Below, piece after piece: positions 1 through 8,798 of a stretch of DNA of 60,013 nucleotides; position 1 is the first letter of the stretch, and every line of letters begins with the position of its first letter. The notes under the pieces are model-generated. The model was given only the letters and a program-made list of their open reading frames with translations, was not told the DNA's origin and did not search any database. Origin of the DNA: Hymenobacter lapidarius (lineage in GTDB: Bacteria > Bacteroidota > Bacteroidia > Cytophagales > Hymenobacteraceae); contig NZ_MDZB01000099.1 of NCBI RefSeq assembly GCF_001816145.1, forward strand, positions 1 to 60,013, given 5' to 3'. The position numbers were made by a program, and so were the translations under genes.

Positions 1-120
1 GCCCGGTAAGAGCGGTGAAAGGCGTTGCCAGTGCGCGTCAGTGAGTAATGTGCGGTCTTTTTGCATCTTCAAAGCTACTTTAATTGTTCACGCGTCCTAA
101 AAGGACATCACCTATACAGA

Positions 121-149
121 AAGGCCACTGCAAAAGCAGTGGCCTTTTT
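121..149. terminator. Intrinsic terminator, bidirectional
   Basis: A hairpin with 10-bp arms (AAGGCCACTG / CAGTGGCCTT) around a short A-rich loop is followed by a T run. It would end a transcript entering from the left edge. No gene can be assigned to bases 1-120: the only open frame there (about 2-100) encodes a short cysteine-containing peptide that I do not recognise. Confidence 0.7.
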
Positions 150-168
150 GATTTTGTTCTTAACTGGT

Positions 169-261
169 GCCCCCTCTTTTTTGGAGAGGGGTCGGGGGGT
201 GAGGGTATGCATCAGTCCACTGGTAGTATCATTGCTCACTGGCTCCCAGCCCCCTCCCCTA
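169..261. repeat. Relic of the CCCCCTC/GAGGGGG palindromic repeat (family C)
   Basis: Bases 169-206 resemble the right arm of the palindrome between xdhA and xdhB at 26.1 kb (C-rich run, GGAGAGGGG, then GGGGGGTGAGG). Bases 236-261 hold a weaker C-rich counterpart. It lies directly upstream of the amidase start, so it occupies that gene's leader. The match is degenerate, so this is a relic rather than an intact copy. Confidence 0.4.
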
Positions 262-276
262 TTCCACATATTTCTG

Positions 277-1919
277 ATGGACCGTCGTCTTTTTCTGAAT
301 CGCGGCACCTTGGCCGCCCTCACCACCGCGCTACTGCCCATGGCAGCCTGCCAACCCACCACTGAGAATACTAAGGGTGAAGCGGCTGCGCCGCCCACCA
401 CAGCCGGCTCGGACGATGGCTCGGCCTTTGCCCTGCACGAGGCCACGGTGACGGAACTACAGGACCGCATGGCCAAGGGCACCGAAACCGCCCGCAGCCT
501 GAGCGAAAAATACCTGGCCCGCATCAAGGAAGTGAACGAACAGGGGCCAATGCTCCGGGCCGTCATCGAGACCAACCCCGATGCGCTGAAGATTGCCGAC
601 GAGCTGGACAAGGAGCGCAAAGCGGGCAAGGTGCGCGGCCCAATGCACGGTATTCCGGTGCTGATTAAAGACAATATTGACAGCGGCGACCAGATGATGA
701 CCACGGCCGGCGCCCTGGCCCTGTCCGGGCACAAGGCCAAGCAGGATGCTTTCATTGTGCAGAAGCTGCGGGCTGCCGGGGCCGTGCTCCTGGGCAAAAC
801 CAACCTGAGCGAGTGGGCCAACTTCCGGTCCACGCGCTCGGTGAGCGGCTGGAGCAGCCGTGGCCGCCAGAGCCGCAACCCGTATGCGCTGGACCGCAAC
901 ACCAGCGGCTCCAGCTCCGGCTCGGGCGCGGCGCCTCGGCCAACCTGTGCGCCGTGGCCATTGGCACCGAAACGGACGGGTCGGTGGTGTCGCCCGCGTC
1001 CTGCAACGGGCTGGTGGGCCTCAAGCCCACGGTGGGCCTGTTGAGCCGCAGCGGCATTATCCCCATTTCCAGCACCCAGGACACGGCCGGCCCCATGACC
1101 CGCACCGTGCGCGACGCAGCCATTTTGCTCGGCGCGCTGCAGGGCCCCGACCCCGCCGACCCGGCCCAGCTCGTCAACTCCGCTCCTATTCCCGCCGACT
1201 ACACCCCGTTTCTTAAAGCCGACGCGCTGAAAGGCCAGCGCCTGGGCGTGGAAAAGTCGCACCTCAATGGCCCGCCGGCCGTGGCGGCGCTGTTCAAAGC
1301 CGCCGTTGCCGTGCTCAAGGCCCAGGGCGCGACCATCGTAGAAGTAGAGCTGCTGAAACAGACCGACCCGCTGGGCGAGGCCGAGTTTGAGGTGCTGCTC
1401 TATGAGTTTAAGGACGGCGTGAACAAGTATCTGGCCAGTGCCGGGGCCACCGTGCGCAACCTGGCAGAAGTTATTGCTTTCAACAAAGCCCACGAAGCAG
1501 AGGCCATGCCTTACTTCCAGCAGGAAATTCTGGTCGATGCCGAAAAAACCGATGGCCTGGACAGCGCCAAGTACAAGGCCGCGGTGCAGAAAACGGTAGC
1601 CGGCGCCCGCAAGGCCCTGAACAGCGTGCTGCGCGACAACCAGCTCACGGCCATTGTGGGCGTGACCACTGGCCCGGCCTGGTGCATCGACTGGGTCAAT
1701 GGCGACTACTCTACCGGCATCGGGTTTTCGTCGCCGGCTGCCATGGCGGGCTACCCGCACCTCACCGTGCCCATGGGGCAGGTGCTGGGGCTGCCGGTAG
1801 GCCTGTCGTTTGTGGGCCCGGCGTATGAAGAGGGTCGGCTGCTGGCCCTGGGCTACGCGTACGAGCAAGCCAGCCGTAAGCGCATGGCGCCGAAGTTTTT
1901 GCCCACGGTGGCGGGATAA
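277..1919 (+). pseudogene. Amidase-signature family lipoprotein, interrupted by a one-base frameshift
   Basis: This encodes an amidase-signature hydrolase, a family that cleaves amides with a Lys-cisSer-Ser triad. The start at 277 gives MDRRLFLNR, a twin-arginine motif, then a hydrophobic stretch ending in a lipobox (MAAC, Cys25). It is therefore probably a Tat-exported lipoprotein. [11 protein letters not shown] carries the catalytic Lys131, and the Ser/Gly-rich [11 protein letters not shown] motif follows. At about 931-936 the frame moves: GCG GCG CC TCG lacks one base relative to an uninterrupted reading. Downstream, another frame continues as [15 protein letters not shown], with the nucleophile serine region, and runs intact to 1919. 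Restoring one base would give about 547 residues, normal for the family. Since both halves show no other damage, this is either a very recent mutation or a sequencing error in a GCG run. Confidence 0.8.
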
Positions 1920-1936
1920 GGCCCTTGACCTAACAA

Positions 1937-1992
1937 AAAAACGCCTGTCATCCTTCGCTGCGCGGACGCCAGATAAGGATGACAGGCGTTTT
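1937..1992. terminator. Bidirectional terminator between the convergent amidase and oxidase genes
   Basis: A perfect 18-bp stem (1937-1954 with 1975-1992), built on AACGCCTGTCATCCTT, has an A run on the left and T run on the right. It can therefore terminate on both strands, between the amidase stop at 1919 and the oxidase stop at 2003. Confidence 0.85.
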
Positions 1993-2002
1993 CAAACGCA
2001 CC

Positions 2003-3421
2003 TCAGAATATCTTGCCCGGGTTCAAAATCCCGTGCGGGTCAAACACGTTTTTGATGCCGCGCATCAGATTCAGGTTGGTTTCGGCCAGGGCGATGCCGA
2101 TGTAACCTTTTTGTACCAGGCCAATGCCGTGCTCGCCGGAAATGGTGCCGCCCAGCTTCACGCACAGGCGGAAAATCTCGCTGATGGGCTCGCGCAGCCC
2201 CACGTTCCACATCTCGTCGCTCAGGTTGCCGCGAATGATGTTGACGTGCAGGTTGCCGTCGCCCACGTGCCCGTAGCACACACTCTGGAAGCCGTAGCGG
2301 GCGCCTATCTCCTTCACCCCGGCCAGCAGGGTGCCCAACTCGGCGCGGGGCACCACGGTGTCCTCCTCCTTATACACGGCGCTTTTCACGGCGTTGCCGA
2401 TGTTGCGGCGAATGCGCCAGAGCTCGTCCTTCTGGGCGGCGGTGTCGGCCAGCAAAATCTCGCCCACGTTGTAATTATCCAGCACGGCGTACACCTGCTC
2501 GGCTTCCTTATAAAGCTGGTCCAGGTCCTGGCCGTCGAGCTCGATGAGCAGGTGGGCGCGCACGTCTTCGGGCACCGTGAGCGGGATGCCCAGGTAGCGC
2601 GCCGACCATTCCATGGCAATGCGCTCCATAAACTCCATGCCCGAAGGGATAATGCCCGCCCGAAACACCGCCGACACGGCCTCGGCGGCCTGGGCTTCCT
2701 GCCGGAAGGGCACCAGCATCAGAATGGTATGCTGCGGGTAGGGCAGCAGCCGGAACACCACTTTGGTAATGATGCCGAGCGTGCCCTCGGAGCCCACCAT
2801 GAGCTGCGTGAGGTTGTAGCCGGTGGAGTTTTTGAGGGTATTGGCGGCGGTCCAGATAATATCGCCGGTGGGCAGCACCACCTGCAGGTTCAGCACGTAG
2901 TCTTTGGTGGTGCCGTATTTCACGGCCTTGGGGCCGCCGCTGCTGTGGGCCAGGTTGCCGCCCAGAAAGCAGCTGCCCTTGCTGGCCGGGTCGGGCGGGT
3001 AAAACAGGCCCACTTCTTTCACGGCGTTCTGGAACGCCTCGTTCACCACGCCCGGCTCCACGGTGGCTTGCAGGTTGCGCTCGTCAATCTGAATGATTTT
3101 ATTGAGCCGCTCGGTGCTCAGTACCACGCCGTGGTGCACGGGCAAGGCGCCGCCGCTCAGGCCCGTGCCCGCGCCGCGGGGCGTGACCGGAACGCGGTGC
3201 TCGTGGCACAGGCGCATAATCTGGCTGATTTCGTCGGCGTTGGCGGGGCGCAGCACCACGTCGGGGGCGTAGTGCAGGTCCTCGGTGTGGTCGCGGCCGT
3301 AGTCGGCGTACACTTCGGCGGTAGCAGCGGCCTCGGCGCGCTGAGCAGTGAGCACGTGGGCAGGGCCCACTATTGCCTCAAACGCGACAATTAATTCGGA
3401 GGTCAGGGCGTTGAACGGCAT
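2003..3421 (-). CDS. FAD-binding oxidase, GlcD / D-lactate dehydrogenase type
   Basis: This 472-residue flavoprotein belongs to the GlcD family, which oxidises 2-hydroxyacids such as glycolate or D-lactate. The N-terminal FAD-binding PCMH domain (about residues 50-225) includes VTPRGAGTGLSGGALP, and later GGNLAHSSGGPKAVKYGTT and MVGSEGTLGIITK. The C-terminal FAD-oxidase domain includes the CYGHVGDGNLHVNI motif and ends SGEHGIGLVQKGYI...FDPHGILNPGKIF, the usual family ending. There is no signal peptide or membrane segment, so it is cytoplasmic or peripheral. It stands alone, with no GlcE or GlcF partner next to it. The gene is divergent from the NlpC/P60 gene, with only 45 bp between starts. 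The substrate cannot be decided from sequence alone. Confidence 0.93.
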   Translation of the reverse strand: MPFNALTSELIVAFEAIVGPAHVLTAQRAEAAATAEVYADYGRDHTEDLHYAPDVVLRPANADEISQIMRLCHEHRVPVTPRGAGTGLSGGALPVHHGVVLSTERLNKIIQIDERNLQATVEPGVVNEAFQNAVKEVGLFYPPDPASKGSCFLGGNLAHSSGGPKAVKYGTTKDYVLNLQVVLPTGDIIWTAANTLKNSTGYNLTQLMVGSEGTLGIITKVVFRLLPYPQHTILMLVPFRQEAQAAEAVSAVFRAGIIPSGMEFMERIAMEWSARYLGIPLTVPEDVRAHLLIELDGQDLDQLYKEAEQVYAVLDNYNVGEILLADTAAQKDELWRIRRNIGNAVKSAVYKEEDTVVPRAELGTLLAGVKEIGARYGFQSVCYGHVGDGNLHVNIIRGNLSDEMWNVGLREPISEIFRLCVKLGGTISGEHGIGLVQKGYIGIALAETNLNLMRGIKNVFDPHGILNPGKIF

Positions 3422-3452
3422 CGGCGGATAAACTTAGGCAGGCCGCGTAAAC

Positions 3453-3460
3453 TATATTTG
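3453..3460 (+). promoter_or_regulatory. Bacteroidota -7 promoter element (TATATTTG) of the NlpC/P60 gene
   Basis: TATATTTG matches the TAnnTTTG consensus exactly. The ATG at 3467 lies only 6 nt after the box, so transcription would begin at or next to the start codon and the mRNA would be nearly leaderless. No convincing -33 TTG was found at the usual spacing. Confidence 0.55.
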
Positions 3461-3466
3461 CAGCCA

Positions 3467-4099
3467 ATGGGGAGGGTGACAACGAAGATACTACCGCTAC
3501 TGCTGCTGGCTTTGCTCTGGCTAGCCGGCTGCCAGCAGAAGCTCAATTACCGCGACGGCAAGTACCGCACGGCCCGCGAAATGGTGCGCCTGAAAAAAGG
3601 GGGGCGCTACGCCGCCCGGCCCGTGGGCAAAACCAAAACCGTGGGCAAAACACCCAGCGGCGGCAAGGCCAAAACCGTGACCCGGCGCCCGCTCCGCGAC
3701 GGCAGCGCTACCGGGGCGCTAGCCTCGGTGATAGAAACGGCCCGGTCCTACCAGGGCACGCCCTACCGCTACGGCGGCACCACCCGCCTGGGCCTCGACT
3801 GCTCGGGGCTGCTGCAGCTCTCGTTTGGCGAGGCTGGCATCAGCATTCCGCGCTCCTCCAACGAGCAAGCCGTGTGGGGCTCGCCGGTGCGAACCTCGGA
3901 ATTGAGACCCGGGGACTTGGTGTTTTTTGGGGCTTCGCCGGGCAGCCGTACCATCACGCACGTGGGACTGGTAACGGTGGTCGACGACGAAGGGGTGGAC
4001 TTTATTCATGCCTCCACTTCCCTGGGAGTCATCGAAAACAGCTTGGAATCCGACTATTACCTGAGTCGATTTATTCGGGCTGTACGGCCTCAATTGTGA
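3467..4099 (+). CDS. NlpC/P60-family lipoprotein, putative cell-wall endopeptidase
   Basis: This is a secreted cysteine peptidase of about 210 residues. The ATG at 3467 is preferred over a TTG at 3458 that lies inside the promoter box. Residues 1-22 form a lipoprotein signal ending LLWLAGC. A basic, Lys/Gly-rich linker follows to about residue 80. The NlpC/P60 domain (about 85-200) carries the catalytic Cys in LGLDCSGLLQ, the His in ITHVGLV and the third polar residue His in FIHAST. Members of this family cut peptidoglycan stem peptides, usually the D-Glu-diaminopimelate bond. It probably sits on the inner face of the outer membrane. It is a single-gene unit between a divergent oxidase gene and the Oar receptor promoter. 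Confidence 0.9.
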   Translation: MGRVTTKILPLLLLALLWLAGCQQKLNYRDGKYRTAREMVRLKKGGRYAARPVGKTKTVGKTPSGGKAKTVTRRPLRDGSATGALASVIETARSYQGTPYRYGGTTRLGLDCSGLLQLSFGEAGISIPRSSNEQAVWGSPVRTSELRPGDLVFFGASPGSRTITHVGLVTVVDDEGVDFIHASTSLGVIENSLESDYYLSRFIRAVRPQL

Positions 4100-4110
4100 A
4101 ATAAGCCTGC

Positions 4111-4118
4111 TACCTTTG
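4111..4118 (+). promoter_or_regulatory. -7 promoter element (TACCTTTG) of the first Oar-like receptor
   Basis: This is an exact TAnnTTTG match followed by CGG. It predicts a 5' leader of about 120 nt before the ATG at 4244. A TTG at 4094-4096 is closer (14 bp) than the usual spacing, so the -33 element is uncertain. Confidence 0.6.
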
Positions 4119-4243
4119 CGGAGTAGACAGACCCGTGTCATCAACTAATTAATAGCAAGGTCACTGAAGGTGAAGTTGTTTCTTCAACTGTTTTTCTGAC
4201 TTGCGTTTTCCCCAGCTCACCATTTCCACCAATTCCTGTTTGT

Positions 4244-7200
4244 ATGAATAATTCACGTTTACGCCACTTGTTTTTGTTGGTGTTGATGCTCTTCACTGCT
4301 CACCTTGGCTGGGCTCAGGGTGTGACCACCGCCGCCATGAGCGGGGTCATTTCCGATAGCAAAGGCGAAGGCCTGCCCGGTGCCACGGTCATCGCCGTGC
4401 ACACGCCCACCAACACGCAGTACGTAGCCCCCACCAACTCCGACGGCCGTTTCAACATCCAGAACATGCGCGTGGGTGGGCCCTACACGGTTCGCGTCAC
4501 GTTTGTGGGCTACAAAGACCTTACGCGGGAAGGCATCAACCTGGCTCTGGGTCAGAACTTCCGCTTCGACCAGAAATTGAGCGACACCTCTACCGAGCTC
4601 TCGGAAGTAACCGTGACCCAGCGTCGCGACGCTACCATGAGCGCCGACCGCACGGGCGCTGCTACCACCGTGCGGCGCGAGCAAATTGAGCGCCTGCCCA
4701 CCATTTCGCGTAGCTTCCAGGACTTCACGCGTTTGACGCCCCAGGCCAACGGCAACTCGATTTCGGGCCGTAACGGTCGTTTCAACAACATCCAGATTGA
4801 CGGTGCTTCCAACAACGACTTGTTCGGCCTTGGCAACTCCGGCACGCCCGGTGGCCAGGCCGGTACCCAGCCCATTTCCCTGGATGCTATTCAGGAATTC
4901 CAGGTAGTTATTGCTCCTTATGATGTGCGCCAGGGCCGTTTCAGCGGCGGCGGCATCAACGCCGTGACGCGGTCCGGCACCAACGAATTCTCGGGTTCGG
5001 CTTTCGTTTTCGGCCGCAACGAAAACACGGCAGGCAAAAGCCCCACGCCCGACCCCCTGACCGGCCAGCGCACCAAGCTGGCTGAGTTCTCAGACTACCA
5101 GACCGGCTTCCGCCTCGGCGGTCCAGTTATTAAAGACAAGCTGTTCTTCTTCGTGAACGGCGAAATCACCCGCCGCAGTGCGCCGCTGTTGTTCCGCGTT
5201 GCCAACCAGGTAAATGGCGTTAACGAAGTTGGCTCCGGCATTGTGAGCTTCGTTAATACGGACCAATTGCAGCAAATTTCGGGCGTGCTGCGCGAGCGGT
5301 ACGGCTACGATGCCGGCAGCATCGGCGAAATCAACAACGAAACCCGCTCCAACAAGGCGTTTGCTCGCCTGGACTGGAACATCAACCAGAACAACCAGCT
5401 CACGTTGCGCCACAACTTCGTGGACGCCTCGGACGACAACCTCTCGCGCTCCCAGAACAACTTCCGCTTTGGCAACAACGGCTACCGGTTTGTGAGCAAG
5501 ACCAACTCGACGGTTGTGGAATTGAAGAGCCGCTTTGGCAGCCGCTTCGCCAACAACCTATTGCTGGGCTACTCCACTATTCGCGACCAGCGCTCCGTCA
5601 ATGGCAGCTTATTCCCTTCTGTTACCATCAACTTCGGTGCAAACACCGTGGTGGCTGGCTCGGAGCGCAGCTCGACCCGGAACCGCCTCGACCAGGACAT
5701 CCTCGAAATCACGGACAACTTCAACGTATTCGCCGGCAAGCACGTGCTGACTTTCGGTACCAACAACGAGATTTTCCGTTTCGACAACCTGTTTGTGAAC
5801 GACGGTGGCGGTCGCTACGACTTCCCGGACCTGGCCAGCTTCCTCGCCGGCCGCAGCAATGCCAGCAACTACCGCTACCGCCAAAACTATAGCTTGCCCG
5901 GCGGCAAGCCCACTGCCAAATTCGGCGCCGCCCAGTTTGGCGTGTATGCCCAGGACGAATACAACGTTACCGAAAAGCTGCGCCTGACGGCCGGCCTTCG
6001 CCTCGACCTGCCCGCTTACTTCAACAATCCTTCCTACAACCCCCGCGTGGACTCGACTTTTGCCAAAGCGGTGGAAACCGGCCCGGCTCAGGGTGCGGCC
6101 TACGACGTTCGGACCGACCGGCTGCCGAAGTCGCGGTTGCAGGTGTCGCCCCGTCTGGGCTTCAACTGGGACGTGCGCGGCGACCAGTCGTTCCAGACCC
6201 GTGGTGGCGTAGGCATCTTCACCGGCCGCCCCGCCTATGTTTGGATTTCGAACCAGTACGGCGGTACCGGTGTAGACTTTGCCAACTTCGACCGTACCGG
6301 GGCTTTGGCCCCGCGCCTGGCCACGGTGGTGCCCGACTCCGTGTCGCGCCTGCCCGCCCGCGCCTCGAAAGGCAGCATTGCGGTAACGGATAAGGAGTTC
6401 CGCAACCCGCAGCTGCTCCGGACCAACCTGGCCGTGGACTACCGCTTGCCTTTTGGCCTGGTGGCCACCCTGGAAGGCATCTATTCGAAGACCCTGAACG
6501 ACGTGTTGCCCCAGGACATCAACCTGGCCAACCCCACCAGCACGCTGCTGGGCGATGGCCGCCCGGTATACACCGCTGGTACCAACCCTGCCACCGGCGG
6601 CCCGAACCGCTACCGCAACAGCCGCGACTTCAACAACGTGATTTTGCTGACCAACACCAGCAAAGGCTACCAGTACAGCCTCACGGCAGAACTGAAAAAG
6701 CAGTTCGAAAACGGTTTCTTCGCCACGTCGGCTTACACCTATGGCCAGTCGCGTGACCTGTACTCCGGCACCAGTTCGGTAGCCGTTTCGACCTGGGAAT
6801 TCAACCCCCACGTATCCGGCCCGAACAACCTGCCGCTCTCGTACTCCAACTTCGACCTGCGTCACCGCGTGATTGGCTCGTTCTCCTACCGCAAGGAATA
6901 CGCCGGCCACTTCGCCACCACCCTGTCGGCCTTCTACAACGGGCAGTCGGGCACGCCTTTCTCCTACACCTACTTCGGCACCGACATCAACAACGACGGT
7001 GGCAACCCATCGGGCAGCTCGAACGACCTGATTTACATTCCGCGTAGCCAAAACGAAATCGTGCTGGTAACCGACGGAGTAAACGACCGTCGGACCACTG
7101 CCCAGATTTGGAATGAGCTGAACTCTTTCATCGAGAACGACAAATTCCTGAAGGAAAACCGCGGCGAGTACGCCGCCCGCAACGGTGCCCGCACCCCTTG

Positions 7201-7510
7201 GCAGCACCGCATCGACGTGCGCCTGATGCAGGACATTTTCTTTACAGTGGGCAGCAAAACCCACACCCTGCAGCTGACGGCTGACGTGACCAACTTCGGC
7301 AACCTGTTGAACAAAGAATGGGGCCGTGACTACTTCGTAGCGAACCAGAACTTTGGCTTGCTGCGTTACCAGGGTCTGGAAAACGGCACCACTGGCCGCC
7401 CCACGTTTAGCTACGGCAACGGCACTACGCCCACCGCCACAAAGGCGTACCAGGTTAGCCAGTTGTCTTCGCGCTGGCAGGCCCAGTTTGGCGCCCGTTA
7501 CTTGTTTTAA
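4244..7510 (+). CDS. Oar-like TonB-dependent outer-membrane receptor (copy 1)
   Basis: This 1088-residue outer-membrane protein starts with a Sec signal ending LGWAQ. A carboxypeptidase-regulatory-like beta domain (about residues 28-115: GVISDSKGEGLPGATVIAV ... FVGYKDLTREG) follows. Then come a plug domain (about 130-245; INAVTRSGTNEFSG) and a long beta-barrel ending in ARYLF, with the terminal aromatic residue used for barrel assembly. This architecture matches Myxococcus Oar and its Bacteroidota relatives, which take up substrates or take part in secretion using TonB energy. The cargo is unknown, and there is no SusD partner. A DUF4397 lipoprotein follows after 33 bp and is probably co-transcribed. 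A paralogue lies at 8799-12308; 134 bp of their N-terminal domains are identical at DNA level. Confidence 0.92.
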   Translation: MNNSRLRHLFLLVLMLFTAHLGWAQGVTTAAMSGVISDSKGEGLPGATVIAVHTPTNTQYVAPTNSDGRFNIQNMRVGGPYTVRVTFVGYKDLTREGINLALGQNFRFDQKLSDTSTELSEVTVTQRRDATMSADRTGAATTVRREQIERLPTISRSFQDFTRLTPQANGNSISGRNGRFNNIQIDGASNNDLFGLGNSGTPGGQAGTQPISLDAIQEFQVVIAPYDVRQGRFSGGGINAVTRSGTNEFSGSAFVFGRNENTAGKSPTPDPLTGQRTKLAEFSDYQTGFRLGGPVIKDKLFFFVNGEITRRSAPLLFRVANQVNGVNEVGSGIVSFVNTDQLQQISGVLRERYGYDAGSIGEINNETRSNKAFARLDWNINQNNQLTLRHNFVDASDDNLSRSQNNFRFGNNGYRFVSKTNSTVVELKSRFGSRFANNLLLGYSTIRDQRSVNGSLFPSVTINFGANTVVAGSERSSTRNRLDQDILEITDNFNVFAGKHVLTFGTNNEIFRFDNLFVNDGGGRYDFPDLASFLAGRSNASNYRYRQNYSLPGGKPTAKFGAAQFGVYAQDEYNVTEKLRLTAGLRLDLPAYFNNPSYNPRVDSTFAKAVETGPAQGAAYDVRTDRLPKSRLQVSPRLGFNWDVRGDQSFQTRGGVGIFTGRPAYVWISNQYGGTGVDFANFDRTGALAPRLATVVPDSVSRLPARASKGSIAVTDKEFRNPQLLRTNLAVDYRLPFGLVATLEGIYSKTLNDVLPQDINLANPTSTLLGDGRPVYTAGTNPATGGPNRYRNSRDFNNVILLTNTSKGYQYSLTAELKKQFENGFFATSAYTYGQSRDLYSGTSSVAVSTWEFNPHVSGPNNLPLSYSNFDLRHRVIGSFSYRKEYAGHFATTLSAFYNGQSGTPFSYTYFGTDINNDGGNPSGSSNDLIYIPRSQNEIVLVTDGVNDRRTTAQIWNELNSFIENDKFLKENRGEYAARNGARTPWQHRIDVRLMQDIFFTVGSKTHTLQLTADVTNFGNLLNKEWGRDYFVANQNFGLLRYQGLENGTTGRPTFSYGNGTTPTATKAYQVSQLSSRWQAQFGARYLF

Positions 7511-7543
7511 TCAGTTAGAAGGTTTAGCTAAACGCATCTCCAT

Positions 7544-8389
7544 ATGAAATTTTCCTTTGCTTCGCTCCTCACCAAACTAACGCTGGCTACTTCGGTAGCT
7601 GGCGCCTTAGTTGGCTGCGACGAGCCTAATTACCCTACCCCCACTCCGGTAACGGAGTCCAGCGTGGGCCAGGCGCGTGTGTTGGTGGTAAATGCTGCAC
7701 CGGGCTCGCAGGGCGTTACGACTACGGTCGACGGCAGCCCGTTCGGGGCTGTTGCGCCCTACCTGGGCACTGCTGCTGGTACGTACACGGGCGTGAGTGC
7801 CGGCCAGCGCTTGTTCTTGTTCAACGACCCGGCCAACGTTCCCTCCAACGCCACTACCTCGCCTGCAACGCCCCGCACGTTGGCAGCACGCTCCCTTTAC
7901 CTGGGCGGCACCAACTACACCGTATTCGTGACCGACGTGCCTACTCGGCCATTTACCACGCCGGTTACAAGCACTTCGGACCAGGGCGGCATTCGCACGC
8001 TTACGCTCACGGACAACCTGGCGGCACCCGCAGTGGCCACCAACGCCAAGATTCGTTTCGTGAACCTGGCACCAACGGCTACGGGCGGCAGCACAACCTA
8101 CGGAATTTTTAATTCTCTGACGCAGGCGCCGCTGTTTTCTGCTGCCCCCACGCGTGCTTTCCGGGGCCTTTCTACCGGCACGGGCACTACTGCAGTCACC
8201 TTTGCCAACTTCACAGAGGTTGCAGCGGGCACCTACAAGCTGGACGTTCGCAGCGTAGCCGCCACGCCACTGGTGGGCACCCAGCAGGACATCACGCTGG
8301 TCGCGGGCAAAATCTATACCCTGTACGTTCGGGGCATCGCCGGCAGCAGCACCACTCCGCTTGGCATCTCAATAGTTGCCAACAACTAA
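7544..8389 (+). CDS. DUF4397-domain lipoprotein
   Basis: This 281-residue secreted lipoprotein has a signal ending AGALVGC (Cys at about 25) and a Pro/Thr-rich spacer (NYPTPTPVTES). It contains two similar beta-rich halves: ARVLVVNAAPGSQGVTTTVDG (DUF4397) and IRFVNLAPTATGGSTTYGI. DUF4397 is of unknown biochemical function and is common in cell-surface proteins of Bacteroidota. The gene starts 33 bp after the first Oar receptor and ends at a strong terminator, so the two probably form an operon. An accessory surface role for the receptor is inferred from position only. Confidence 0.85.
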   Translation: MKFSFASLLTKLTLATSVAGALVGCDEPNYPTPTPVTESSVGQARVLVVNAAPGSQGVTTTVDGSPFGAVAPYLGTAAGTYTGVSAGQRLFLFNDPANVPSNATTSPATPRTLAARSLYLGGTNYTVFVTDVPTRPFTTPVTSTSDQGGIRTLTLTDNLAAPAVATNAKIRFVNLAPTATGGSTTYGIFNSLTQAPLFSAAPTRAFRGLSTGTGTTAVTFANFTEVAAGTYKLDVRSVAATPLVGTQQDITLVAGKIYTLYVRGIAGSSTTPLGISIVANN

Positions 8390-8409
8390 GTAACGTGGAA
8401 TTTTATCTG

Positions 8410-8443
8410 AAAAACGGCTGGGTTTCTCCCAGCCGTTTTTTTT
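8410..8443. terminator. Intrinsic terminator after the DUF4397 gene
   Basis: ACGGCTGGG / CCCAGCCGT stem with a TTTCT loop, flanked by A and T runs. It closes the receptor-lipoprotein operon. Confidence 0.9.
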
Positions 8444-8491
8444 ATGCCTGCCTGCGAATTCACCCAGGCACTCAAGCTATTCCGGAAGTTG

Positions 8492-8573
8492 GTCTAACCG
8501 TAAAAGAACGTCCTGCTGCGCTTGCTCGACGGGGAGAGATGCTTCGACTGGCGCAGCAGCACGCTCGGTTAAC
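8492..8573. repeat. Degenerate copy of palindromic repeat family A
   Basis: The arms read CTAACCG...GAACGTCCTGCTGCGC and, inverted, GCGCAGCAGCACGCTCGGTTA, around GAGAGATGCTTCGAC. Both the GAACGTC end and the GATGCTTCGAC core match family A, but the CATGCTGAGC core is altered. It fills part of the 409-bp gap between the DUF4397 gene and the second receptor; the rest holds the terminator at 8410 and the promoter at 8727. Confidence 0.5.
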
Positions 8574-8726
8574 GGCCAAATAGCTTTATATATCCTGTGG
8601 AAAAGTCACCACGCCGGCTGAAATAAATTCAGGTGCCTGATGCCCTATGGGTATTCATGCACCCGTTTGTTCCTTACCGAAACGCCGAAAGCAGGCGTTG
8701 CCCCCAGCAGTAACATTGCGGTAACA

Positions 8727-8755
8727 TTGGTGCACTCACCTTGCTGTTACCTTTG
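8727..8755 (+). promoter_or_regulatory. Bacteroidota promoter (TTG-18 bp-TACCTTTG) of the second Oar-like receptor
   Basis: TTG at 8727-8729 and TACCTTTG at 8748-8755 are separated by 18 bp, a textbook arrangement. It predicts transcription from about 8760 and sets the receptor start at the downstream ATG (8799), not the longer upstream frame. Confidence 0.7.
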
Positions 8756-8798
8756 TGCCGAGTTTGCTCATGCTCATTCGTTTCACAAATCTTTTTGT

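Noticed and set aside
108..1868. A 586-codon open frame antisense to the amidase
   Set aside because: It is rich in Arg, Gly, His and Val, lacks domain signals, and mirrors the real gene's GC3 pattern; it is a shadow frame.
1979..3394. A 471-codon frame antisense to the FAD oxidase
   Set aside because: Low-complexity His/Val/Gly/Ala-rich shadow; the minus strand encodes a complete GlcD family enzyme.
5609..7264. A 551-codon open frame antisense to the first Oar receptor
   Set aside because: Composition (Val/Gly/Gln/Arg-rich without domains) is typical of the complement of a high-GC gene; the sense strand is a clear TonB receptor.
8640..8798. N-terminal extension of the second Oar receptor
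   Set aside because: It precedes the promoter at 8727-8755 and would place 53 residues before a good signal peptide; the copy-1 start pattern agrees with 8799.
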